Source: Scedosporium boydii (lineage: Eukaryota; Ascomycota; Sordariomycetes; Microascales; Microascaceae). From it: DNA of 64,000 nt. A program made the position numbers and the translations under genes. Position 1 is the first letter of the stretch, and the number at the start of each line of letters is the position of its first letter. Of the stretch, positions 22,397 to 31,831 are shown one piece after another. Where the stretch lies: the NCBI GenBank assembly GCA_002221725.1, contig NJFT01000144.1:40841-104840 (forward strand), given 5' to 3'. The notes under the pieces were generated by a model. The model saw only the letters and a program-made list of their open reading frames with translations, was not told the origin of the DNA and ran no database searches.

Positions 22397-24910
22397 GTGG
22401 ACTCTCGGGTATTGTTCCGGCATGCGCAACGGGTGCACGATGTTTGGTCCTTTCCCGTCCAGACTATCATGTGCCTTGGAGGTCTTATGTATCTGCTACC
22501 ATGGCAGGTGTTCATCGCGGTCGTTGCAGTCATAGTACGGGCACCATGTCCCTCGGTTGACCAACTTAACCATTCTGTCTGACTAACTCTTTGGTAGATC
22601 TGCCTATATCCCTTCCTCAGTCTAATCCTTAATGTCATGTCGTTTTGGGTACGGCAAAACATGATCGAGAAAGACCATCGGACCAAATTCATAGCCGAGG
22701 CTCTCTAGTCTCTCCCGGTCATCAAGATGCATGCATGGAGTCGGTGTTTGCTTCCTCAATTGCGCGGCGACGTACAACGGAGCTCAATGCTTTGGAAAAG
22801 ACGACCTTTGTGACCGCTTGGCTTACTTGCGCGATGCAGTCGACGCCTTCCGTCTTGACACTAGGTGCCTTTGGAGTTCTTCTCTGGACCAGTCACGTTC
22901 TTAACATTCAACTCATCTTCACCGCCATCATGTTGTTTACGATGCTCAACGTCACCTTGATGCAGCTCTCACAGCTCGCGTCGACAGTTCAGGCGATAAA
23001 CACATCTTGCGCCCGCATCCAGGCATACCTCAATCTCCCGGAAACCAAGTTATCACCCGTTGATCAGCCGCAAATAGCAGGTGACGTGCTGCTCTACGGA
23101 CAGATTCGGCTGAACCAAATACACCTCTCTTGGTCCAACGCATCGCCTCTCGTCACAAACGGGAACATGGTCATTAATCCTAGCAGTTTCGTCGCAATAA
23201 CTGGCGGCGTTGGGGCAGGCAAGTCGACTCTTCTCTTGTCAATCCTGGGGCATCTTCAACAATCCATACAAGGCGGAGAGCAGCCCCGAATCTCATACAC
23301 GCCGCAAAAACATTTCCTCATCGGCGGCAGTATCCGAGACAACATCCTTTTCAGGCAGTCGTTCGATGAGCAACGAGGGACTGCTTTCGAAGACGACTCA
23401 GATTGTTTCATCATCCAACTCCCTTCTGCTTCAATATGTCGATTCGATCTATGACCTGCAAGACGGCCAGGTTCGGCACGTCACAAGCCCGCAGGCATTG
23501 CCCAAAGACACGCATGTGACAAACGGTTCCGCGCAGGAAGAAAGCCACACCATTGCCAATCATTCGCAGAGTCCCCCAAAGGTGAGAGGCGTAATAAGTG
23601 TATAGTGATTTTTATCTATTATTTCATATCTGGCTAACATGGTGTACAGCAGGTTCCCGCGATCCGGTTGATAGACGACGAGCAAGAGTCACTCTCGCCA
23701 GTTACGCCTATTTTCGAAGCAGACATCGCCCCAGTTGGTGATGGGCGGAAGGGACACCCAGCTTGGTCATATATCTTCTCAGCCAAGCCTTTCGGATAGC
23801 CGGTGACCATCACTCTTCTACTACTGGGCAGAATAAGCTCCGTCTTGGGGACGTACGTATTGAAGATCATGGCAACAGAGACAGTCATGTCTGTACTGAT
23901 GTGGGATCTTGCTGCTTTCGGTATTCTCTCCGCCCTCCAGACGGTTTTGTTCTTCAACTTCATCGTTGCCCTCTACAAGCTTTGCATCTTACCAGCGTCG
24001 ACTAAAATGCATGCGCGTTTAATTTCGGGGATTCTATCGCAGTCAATAGACTTTTTTCAGACGAAACCTCTCGGAGACCTTCTAAATCTCTTCGCCAGCG
24101 GCATTGCCCGTATCGGCGGCTCGCTGGACGGTTCAATAGCGTCTTTGGTTGCCCAATACGCAAACCTCGCCCTCGCTTGCGCAGTACTTGTGTTCGCCTC
24201 GGCAAGTAGCATCGCACTCGTCACCCCTACGGTCTATCTCTGCATCTACTTGCGAAGGATCTATCTCGAGAAACTCCGGGAGCTTCGTTACTTCGATGTA
24301 ACATCACGGGCACCCATCGTTAATTACCTACAGGAAGCAGAGACCGGTCGCCTAGTTTTCAGCGCTTACCAGTTGATTGACGCTCGATGTAGAGAGTTTG
24401 AAAGCCTTCTGCGGGAGAACCTTCGCGCCCTCTTCCCACTGGCGTGTATTGACCTGTGGATTGGCATGAGACTTGAAATCCTATCCATAACGCTCCAAGT
24501 TCTCGCTTTAGGTAGCTTTTTAGCTTCCCGAGTTGAACTGAGCACCGTGGGATTTGTTATGACCTACGTGTTTCAAATCACTACCATGCTCAGTAACATT
24601 ACTAGGATCAATGCCGATTTCGAGGCAGACTCCGTTTCGGTTGCGCGTGTAAATGAGCACTCGCGACCCGAGGATGCCCTGGAACACGTTGACGTTGCGA
24701 AGAACGGACGTCGAACACCTACTAATGAGAACCTAAATAGCGCAGAAAGCATCATCGACCTCCCAGCCTCGTGGCCTCAGTTTGGGAAAATCGAATACAA
24801 ATCCGTGAGCGCCCGGTATAGGCCAGGTCTCCCTCTCAGCCTAGATTCGATAGACCTCGTCATCAATCCCAGGGAGAGGGTGGTCGTTGTGGGCCGCACC
24901 GGAGCAGTTT
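22397..24910 (+). pseudogene. decayed ABC-C (MRP-type) multidrug transporter
   Basis: Remnant of a full-length ABC-C transporter. TMD1 starts near 22430 (VWSFPVQTIMCLGGLMYLLP). An ancestral 63-bp intron is still visible at 22535-22597, then RQNMIEKDHRTKFIAEAL, then an in-frame TAG at 22706-22708. A one-base loss near 22738 shifts the frame from KMHAW to ESVFASSIARRR. NBD1 keeps Walker A (GGVGAGKSTLL, about 23205-23235) and SIRDNILF. It then jumps at about 23385 to the post-H-loop region, so the ABC signature, Walker B and D-loop are missing. A second TAG sits at 23797-23799. TMD2 is otherwise well preserved to 24750. NBD2 breaks off inside its Walker A (VGRTGA) at about 24906. Two nonsense codons, a frameshift, an internal deletion and a 3' truncation make it non-functional. 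Confidence 0.9.
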
Positions 24911-26095
24911 TTGTTGACCGACGCCAGTCATGCCATCACCCCCCTTTATCATGTCAAACTGTGGTTCCAGCTCTATGATGATAGTAACCGGGTCAGCGAC
25001 GGCAGATCTTTGTTGCCTCTAGTCGGGCTTCTGTCGAACCTCCGTACCTCGTTGATGCCCCATCCCCACTCCCCTTTTTCCTGCTCCACCGTGTTAGAGC
25101 CCAAGGTGGAGAGCGGTTTGTCCTCTAGACCCAATTTAGGCTACTTCTTTACTTGACGCTGTTCAGCCCGTTGTGGGGTAAAGTAAGAGAAGAGCAGAAA
25201 AGAAGAGTGAGTCGGGAAGGGGAGGATGGCGCGTTATATATGAGCTGAGTTCCTTCCCTAGGAACTTCCATGATTAGTTCGTGGTTAATCAGTCTGTCGA
25301 CGTCATTTTCGTGCAGCCGCTGGCCGGTGCCAGAATCCCAATACTTCATGGACAGATGTCTTCTGGCAGTCTGCTCTGGGGTTCTCACAGGATAAGGAAT
25401 CCGATCAACTGATGCCGTTGGAGTGGCGTTCAGCCGCACCGTGCAGCGGAAAGAATCCCCGATCCGACAATACCACATCGCATCGCCCCGAGTCGGCTTC
25501 AAGGTGAAAATTTCCCTGAAGGCCAAGTTGGCAAGGAGGAACTCGCACATTCCCAACAATTATTAGAGCCGCAGCAATCTGCGTCGTAATTTGAATTAGT
25601 AACGTGTTGGAGTAAGCCGAATATGAATCGACACTACTCACCCCCGAACCGGAAGTTAAACTGCAACCAAATTCGAGCTAGTAGGAGGCCGACAGCCGAA
25701 GGGCATCTTTACTTGATTTGGAAATTCCGGCCGCATCCGTTGGTGCGCCCTTCCTCCCAGTAACACCGGAAGATTTTAAGTTAGTCGAAAACGGGAAAAA
25801 GTGCCGCACCGCGTCGAACGACCATACGCAAAAACGTTGATGATACGCTTCTAAATGCACATGCGGGGAGGCCTTTGCGATCTCGTCCCATTTCTTATCG
25901 GACAATGTTTTGGTTGCGTGGCCCGATTCTTACCAACATGATTTCAGATTCGGGCACGCTGTTGGGGGGATGGAGGGGATCTTGGATCACTATATAACTT
26001 GAAGAACGACTCTAGATCCAAGATTTCAAACGACCGTCATCAACAACTTTTTCAGTATCTACAATTCCCACATATTCAAATCATCCTCAATAACC
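24911..26095. other. intergenic region between ABC remnant and aminotransferase
   Basis: After the ABC remnant breaks off, no further NBD2 sequence follows. Minus-strand frames at 25149-25559 and 25405-25641 have no recognisable domain. The final 200 bp are the promoter of the aminotransferase gene. Confidence 0.5.
25991..25996 (+). promoter_or_regulatory. TATA box of the aminotransferase gene
   Basis: TATATA in GGATCACTATATAACTTG, 105 bp before the ATG at 26096, followed by an AC/TC-rich leader. The spacing is usual for a TATA-driven fungal gene with a short leader. Confidence 0.6.
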
Positions 26096-27702
26096 ATGGC
26101 GGCCTCTAACGGTACCCAGCAAAAGCGCACCCTCAAGCTCAACAACTCCGCTCGAGAACTGTACGAGACCGCTCAGAAATACGTTGTTGGGGGGACCAGA
26201 CCTTTGCCTGTATATCTAACTGAGGGCAAAGGTTCCTATGTCAAGGTATCGAAATAGAACAATAAGTTCATAGCCCTGCAAGGGAGTGCAAAATAAGTTC
26301 ACGTTACTAATTAGAAGATATCTCCAGGACACGGCCGGGAATGATCTCATCGACTTTATTTGCGGTTTTAGCGCTAGCAACGCGGGGCAATGCCTTCCGT
26401 CTATCGTCGAAGCTCAAGTCCAATCGGCCCAGAGAAGTAGGCTCTTGATGATACCCCTGCGGAGCTCCGGGGTTTACTGACCTTAATGTGTTGCAGTAAC
26501 TTTGGCCAACATTGCCAGCTGGTCTGCAGAGTGGCCGCCCTTGGCTAAAAGGCTCTGCGAGAAATTTGGCTATGACAAAGTCACAGCCATGACGTCTGGT
26601 GCTGAGGCCGCGGATACGGCTTGCAAGCTTGCTCGAGGCTGGGGCATTGCAACCAAGAAGATTAGTCCCCGGGAGGTGCTGGTTCTGGGCGTTTCTGATA
26701 ACTACCACGGCACAGTTTCCGGGGTCTGGCCACTCATGGAGAAAGAAGTAGGCTGGGAACGTATGAATACCCAAAGTTCGTTCAGGTGTAGAAAGTTGGA
26801 CACTAATGTTGCATAGGATTTGGTACCTTCAACAACAACGCGACAAATTACAACCCGAAGACCGGCAAGGTCCTCCGTTATCTTCACGCGGAGGACTATG
26901 AGGAAGTTTTCCAACAGCTGCATGAACGCATTGCCGCTGTTATTATGGAACCCCTCCATGGAACTTCAAAGTGAGGCGACACACATTTGTTTCGTTTTGA
27001 ACAAGAGCCAGTGTGTGCTGACTGAACATTGTTATTAGGTCTATGCAAGAGGAGATTGACTTTTGCATCAAGGTGCGCCAGCTTTGCAGGAAATACAACA
27101 TCCTCTACATTGCAGACGAGGTTCGCATGGGCGCCTTCAAAAGCGGTAAGCTTCTCAGCTCCGACTGGCTCGGCCCCGAGAACAAGCCCGACATGGTCAC
27201 AATGGCCAAGTCCATCACCAGTGGTGCCTACCCAGCATCATTCGTCTTTGCCAACAACGAGGTCATGAAAAACGCGGGGCCCTTTGACACCCTCAGCACC
27301 TTCGCCGCGACACCGATGGCATGTGCTGTTGTAAATGCCACGCTGGACGTGTGGGAGAAAGAAAACGTCGCGCAGAGAATCCTCGACTTTCAGGCTAAGT
27401 GGATCGCGGAGACTTCGACCTGGAAATTCCCTTGGTTGAAGTACATTTCTATCAGCGGTTCGGACATGAACGTGTTCCTGGACACCGACTATCAGAATCG
27501 CGAGGAGAACATCACAGCTCGCCGGCTTGCCATGCTCTGTGCCTACAAGGGATTGCTGGTGTACCCCTGGCGAGACGGACGAGTTCGAATGGGCGCGTCC
27601 TTCGTGATTAGCGATGAGGATCTCGCAAAGTCATTGAGAATTCTCAAGGAGGCTTTGGAAGAGCTGCCCCTCTATGGGGAAATTGAGGGCTCGGAAGATT
27701 AA
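26096..27702 (+). CDS. class III PLP aminotransferase, ornithine-aminotransferase-like
   Basis: Five exons: 26096-26245, 26328-26436, 26497-26760, 26817-26970 and 27039-27702 (446 residues), all with GT/AG ends and matching phases. The fold-type I enzyme is complete. MTSGAEAADTACKLARGWG matches the cofactor phosphate-binding segment, Asp252 in YIADEVRMGAFKSG would contact the pyridine nitrogen, and Lys283 in MVTMAKSITSGAYPAS is the Schiff-base lysine. Overall it is closest to ornithine and acetylornithine aminotransferases (FGYDKVTAMTSG, KLARGWG). It differs at usually constant places: the RMGAFKSG segment replaces QTGL-R-G, and the loop before it is shortened to MEPLHGTSK. This suggests a side-branch enzyme with an altered amine donor rather than the housekeeping arginine-catabolism enzyme; that is inference. 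It is followed 0.9 kb downstream by a Zn2Cys6 regulator in the same direction. Confidence 0.88.
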
Positions 27703-28599
27703 AAGCGGAGGGTTCGGCACAGGGCAGCCTCAATGCAGAGCGACCGTAAAAGAAACAAGAAAGTTATTTCGCATGCCTTATATATGTTACTAGCCGCCTC
27801 AGCTGTTATGTACTCAAAAATTTGTCAATATTTGCCAGTTACTGCTTCCTGACTCTTAAAAACTGGATTGCGACATAAGCCATTGATTGAATCGTGTGTG
27901 ATCTCTCAAGACTCATTTGTTAGGAGTAAAGCTTACTACAGGCGGCGTGCACTAGCCGGTTATGACTGGAGCAATTAATCCTATATATATATATATAATA
28001 TGTCTTTGACAATTTCATACTTCGAGGAGGCACCAAACTGTACAAATAAACATTGAATCAGCAGCTTAAATAAAATAAAAGGCTGGTTGAGCTTTCGCTA
28101 GTTACTATTGAGTACTTGTACTTCGTAAGCCTGATCGTAGTAATTATGATGTACCTCGGTATGAAGGAAAGGTTCCTAAAACGGAAATCCTATCCCTGAA
28201 TGAACTAATTGGTCGGCAGCAAAAACTCGGCTACTCAGTACCAGCTGACGGACTCGCCAAGCGCTGCATAGTCTTGCTTCGCAAGGCTGGAGGTAGTGGA
28301 CTGCCCGTCTCTTATCTTGTCCCCACCAATACATACTTATGTACCCCGATGTATTTCTAACGTGCATTATTACCGCGCAAGACGAAGGAAATACTTTTAG
28401 TATACTGGGGAAAGGAAACCGCGCGCTCCCCACCCCCAGATGGCATGATTTGAAACAATCCTTTGTGGAGGCGGGTCTGCCCTTGCATGTTCCTTGGAAG
28501 CTAGTTCATAAGTCGTCTTCCAACCGTCCTTCTAGGCGAGACCGATCGTTAAGATCTCGCCCAGTCTTCCTCCAAGAGTCCCCTCTTAGGTGCGATAAA
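27703..28599. other. intergenic region upstream of the Zn2Cys6 regulator
   Basis: AT-rich, with a TA-dinucleotide tract at about 27982-28000. A frame open from 28339 into the regulator gene is probably leader: the Zn-cluster protein most likely starts at 28600. A longer N-terminus from 28339 is possible but adds no recognisable sequence. Confidence 0.5.
27982..28000. repeat. TA-dinucleotide tract
   Basis: Run of alternating T and A in the spacer between the aminotransferase and the regulator. Confidence 0.7.
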
Positions 28600-30738
28600 A
28601 TGGACAACAATCGAAATACGGAAGCCCGGTCAAGCCCACTCAAGTATCGTTTTCCATGCGCAAGATGCCAGAAGTCTAAGCGAAAGGTAGGCGCTGCACT
28701 AAACTTCGAACTCCCCGTGTGCGTAATCGCAGCGTCCGTCCTAGGCCGATCGACCATGCGTCCTGGAAGCATCTTCGCCGCCATCGCATGCTGGCTAGTT
28801 AGTACTTCTTTACTAATCATTCATTTCATTCTCACCCAGTGTGATAGAGCTCATCCTCTCTGCGCCCGCTGCGAGAGACTCGGACTGTCATGCGAACCGT
28901 CGAACCGAGCAAGATGGAGAATCAAAACGTCGGAGTCTTTTTCATATGCAGCTGCTGCGGCATCGAGGTCCAACGCAGCGAATCTGCTTGATCAGAGATT
29001 GTCGGTTTTCCCCAGTGCCGGTGGGCAGCTCTCGGCTGTAGAGCATTCTTACGGCTGGGTTGACGCCAGTCTTATTTCAACGCCCCCATGGTTGGATGAA
29101 TATCCAACAGGCACCCCAACTCGGCTAAACGAGTCCGCGACCGATACAAACGAATACCTCCACGCAAGTGAGAGCCCTCCAGATCTAAGAGACGCTGCGC
29201 CATGCCCCGTCGTGGCTTGTACGACTGCCTTATCGCCATTCACAAACTTCTTCGGCACCACGTCACCATTGTCCATCTTCGATGGTGACACATCCTCCAT
29301 ATTCTCCTCCGCGATTGACGCCACTGTCGTCGACGATGAAAGAGGGCCTGACTTTTCACTGAACGCGATATCGGTATGGAGCGGCAATTTTGCCTCATCG
29401 ACGATAACTGTCAAGTCAAATTGGGGATTGGTCGAGCTACCCGAAACTTTATCGACAAGCATCGATCAAATTGCCTATGTAATTTTTCACGAGCGGCCGG
29501 GACAGGACCTTGCAAAGTATGCTGCCTCTTTGCGGACATTGTGGGCTTATTGGGTCTGTCAAATAGCCCCCTTTCTCACTCCCTTCGGGGCCAGCCAAGA
29601 TAATCCACTTCTCAAGGAGTTGGGATCCCGCGCCCAGCGTGATATTGAGATCCTCCATGCCGTTCTTTACCTGGCAGAGATCATCATGCGACGCAATAAT
29701 CACGAGATTGATAGCTGGGTGAGCGGACATCTACGTATGAAGGCTACACAATTTTACCAGAAACTGCAGCTATTGCTGGATGACCAAGAGAGTTCCACGA
29801 AATCGTCTGCAAACAGCCTAGAAACTCTCGCAGCGTCGATTGTCTACTGCATGGCTGCCATTGCCCGTCGAGACGCGTCCGAGTTTGTTCCGTGCTTGCG
29901 ATGTGCCACTATCCTCTGCCAAGCCCACTTCGAGGAGCTTGCGCAAAACAAGGATGTTCTTTACTTGGTCAAGACCGTTGGCACCTTGCAAAACTCCCTC
30001 TTGTTCAGTAGTATCAATGCCCAAGTTGACGCTCCAGACTATCTGAGCACCGCTCTCGAGTTACCTGACCACTATGCAGACTCACTCTACCAACAGGGCA
30101 GCGGTCTGAGTGGCCGAACTTCATGGCGAGACTTGGACATGCTTTCTGGACTCTCAGCCACCAATGCAAGTATCATACACTCTCTGGGCCGGCTGGTCAG
30201 AAAGAAGCGCGCAATGGCAATCCAAACAGGCACAGAGTTAGAACACTGGATCCAGTGCAACCGGGTAGATGTAGACGGCCTCGAAGCCCGCCTCAGGAGG
30301 CACACTGCCAAGATCATAACGCGCGAGGGGGCCGGGCCGGCTCATACAACTTGCAGCAGTTCTAGCATGGCCGCGTATCTCAATGTTTATAATGAATCGG
30401 TCGTGTGGAGCGCCTGGGTCGTCTTTCTTGTTGATCTCAAGGGGCGGTGCCCTGACACCGATCCGGAAGTTCAAAAGCACGTCGAATGTATTATAGACGC
30501 TTGCGCGGAGATTCCGACGGACCACCCTGTTGCGGGGCTGACCTTGTTCCCTCTCGCCGTCGGCGGAGCAACAGCTACCAAACCAGTATACCAAGATTTT
30601 GTTCTCTATCGTCTATCTAGCCTTGAGAATCGAGGCCTGACGAATTCATGGGAACTATGTCAGGAGCTAGAAAATTGGTGGAAGACAAAAGAGGTGGGGA
30701 AAAGTCCCCTTGAATTCACGAATCAGGTTATATTCTAG
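28600..30738 (+). CDS. Zn(II)2Cys6 fungal transcription factor
   Basis: Two exons, 28600-28686 and 28840-30738 (661 residues). The binuclear zinc cluster has Cys20, 23, 30, 37, 40 and 47 (CARCQKSKRK joined to CDRAHPLCARCERLGLSC) with spacing C2C6C6C2C6C, and it is created by removal of a 153-bp intron with a TACTAATCA branch site. The intron length is a multiple of three and it has no stop, so the unspliced frame is open. A basic stretch (NRARWRIKTSES) follows, then a Ser-rich linker and a helical C-terminal region (from about residue 250) typical of fungal pathway regulators. Such proteins usually activate nearby genes through CGG-type sites; the likely target here is the upstream aminotransferase gene, an inference from position. 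The frame is intact, unlike its downstream neighbours. Confidence 0.88.
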   Translation: MDNNRNTEARSSPLKYRFPCARCQKSKRKVGAALNFELPVCVIAASVLGRSTMRPGSIFAAIACWLVSTSLLIIHFILTQCDRAHPLCARCERLGLSCEPSNRARWRIKTSESFSYAAAAASRSNAANLLDQRLSVFPSAGGQLSAVEHSYGWVDASLISTPPWLDEYPTGTPTRLNESATDTNEYLHASESPPDLRDAAPCPVVACTTALSPFTNFFGTTSPLSIFDGDTSSIFSSAIDATVVDDERGPDFSLNAISVWSGNFASSTITVKSNWGLVELPETLSTSIDQIAYVIFHERPGQDLAKYAASLRTLWAYWVCQIAPFLTPFGASQDNPLLKELGSRAQRDIEILHAVLYLAEIIMRRNNHEIDSWVSGHLRMKATQFYQKLQLLLDDQESSTKSSANSLETLAASIVYCMAAIARRDASEFVPCLRCATILCQAHFEELAQNKDVLYLVKTVGTLQNSLLFSSINAQVDAPDYLSTALELPDHYADSLYQQGSGLSGRTSWRDLDMLSGLSATNASIIHSLGRLVRKKRAMAIQTGTELEHWIQCNRVDVDGLEARLRRHTAKIITREGAGPAHTTCSSSSMAAYLNVYNESVVWSAWVVFLVDLKGRCPDTDPEVQKHVECIIDACAEIPTDHPVAGLTLFPLAVGGATATKPVYQDFVLYRLSSLENRGLTNSWELCQELENWWKTKEVGKSPLEFTNQVIF

Positions 30739-30789
30739 AGCTACTCAGACGAAATGTTGTTCGTACACTTAGTTTTAACTCTGCAAAAT

Positions 30790-31362
30790 ATTTTAGGATG
30801 CTACGAAGAGATCTACTGGATCGGGGATCTCCTGAACTCTACCGTGGCCAGGGAGCAGCTAGGTATGCCGCCTGATGTGCCTCTCAACATGGTTAACATG
30901 GATTTGCACAAGCGCTTTTCCGAGACGGGGGGAATGAGCTACGACTCTATCTTTTGGGTAGAAGAGCTTCTAGACAAGGTGGGTGCAATTTCTCCCCAGG
31001 CCTCTCCTCTTTTGGCTGGCTTGAGAGAAACTGGACGGCCCACGCATCATATTTGAAGAAAATCCCTCTAACCTTTCGACAGAATTATCGAGTTTTAGTT
31101 TACGCCGGAAACAAAGACTGGTTTTACAACGCCGATGGAGAGAGGATGATAGTCTAAAATATTCGCTGGAAGCACCAGCCTTCTTTTCAAGCCCAGGGAC
31201 TGACAGAATATATGATGAAGGGGCACCAAATCAGAAGGTTTCAGCAATTTGAAGGTTTAGCCTTCGTAGAGGTGTTTGAGGCAGGCCACCTGGTGCCTGT
31301 AGATAAACCTGAGGAATCTCTGTTCTTGGTAGATTCCTGGCTGCGTGGCACGATTGCATAGA
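30790..31362 (+). pseudogene. C-terminal remnant of a serine carboxypeptidase (S10)
   Basis: Only the C-terminal third of a carboxypeptidase Y-type enzyme is visible: CYEEIYWIGDLLNSTVAREQ, a frame break near 30980-31020, then FRQNYRVLVYAGNKDWF with the catalytic-Asp region, and finally VFEAGHLVPVDKPEESLFLV with the catalytic-His motif, ending at a TAG near 31360. The frame is interrupted by a TAA at about 31155, just after GERMIV; the duplicate copy at 38821-39249 has CAA at that position. The catalytic serine half of the gene is absent. From 31023 onward the sequence is present again in inverted orientation 7.5 kb away. Confidence 0.82.
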
Positions 31363-31450
31363 TATAAACCTTGAGTTGCGGTGCGAGTAAGAGTCAGGAC
31401 AGCCATGCCGTACACGCACTTCCATATCTGTGTAGCCTACAGCCCACGAT
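31023..31450 (+). repeat. inverted repeat, left arm (carboxypeptidase segment)
   Basis: About 430 bp that matches the reverse complement of 38821-39249 at roughly 85-90% identity by eye. Almost all differences are transitions in both directions, plus a few small indels. The arm runs from within the carboxypeptidase remnant to just before the signal-peptide codons at 31497-31440. Confidence 0.88.
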
Positions 31451-31497
31451 GCGGAAGGCGCCAGAGCCAAGCTGGCCAGGAAGACGCCTTTCAGCAT
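31378..31497 (-). pseudogene. possible first exon of a lost secreted protein
   Basis: On the minus strand an ATG at 31497 opens a frame that begins like a cleavable signal peptide (MLKGVFLASLALAPSASWA) followed by VGYTDMEVRVRHGCPDSYSH. It then runs into the antisense of the carboxypeptidase remnant and loses any protein-like character. It is probably the 5' end of a truncated gene. I do not recognise the mature part. Confidence 0.35.
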
Positions 31498-31515
31498 GCT
31501 GGTTTCCAGAGACAA

Positions 31516-31831
31516 TTAATCTACTATCCTTGAACTTAGTAAGGAAGCCCTCCCTGACGAGCTAGCCAAACGAACGGACATGTATCAGTGCGAGATGGCA
31601 AACCAATGGAGTACTTTATACAAGTCGGGCTGTGGGTGTGATACCCCTTGCAGAAGCTGGCCTCCTCATTGAATGCGGCTGAAAATTGATGGCTATTCTG
31701 CAACAGAGGCGATATGTTTGATGCTACGGACCGCTGGAAGCGCTGCAGATGTCAGAATTGGAATACCTTGTAATATGACGGACGAGCAATCGGGTTGCGA
31801 GTGATTGGATGCAGTTTTTCAGGTCGAAATA
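31516..31831. other. short spacer, no gene seen
   Basis: Lies between the signal-peptide-like start and the stop codon of the HET pseudogene. Nothing recognisable. Confidence 0.5.
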
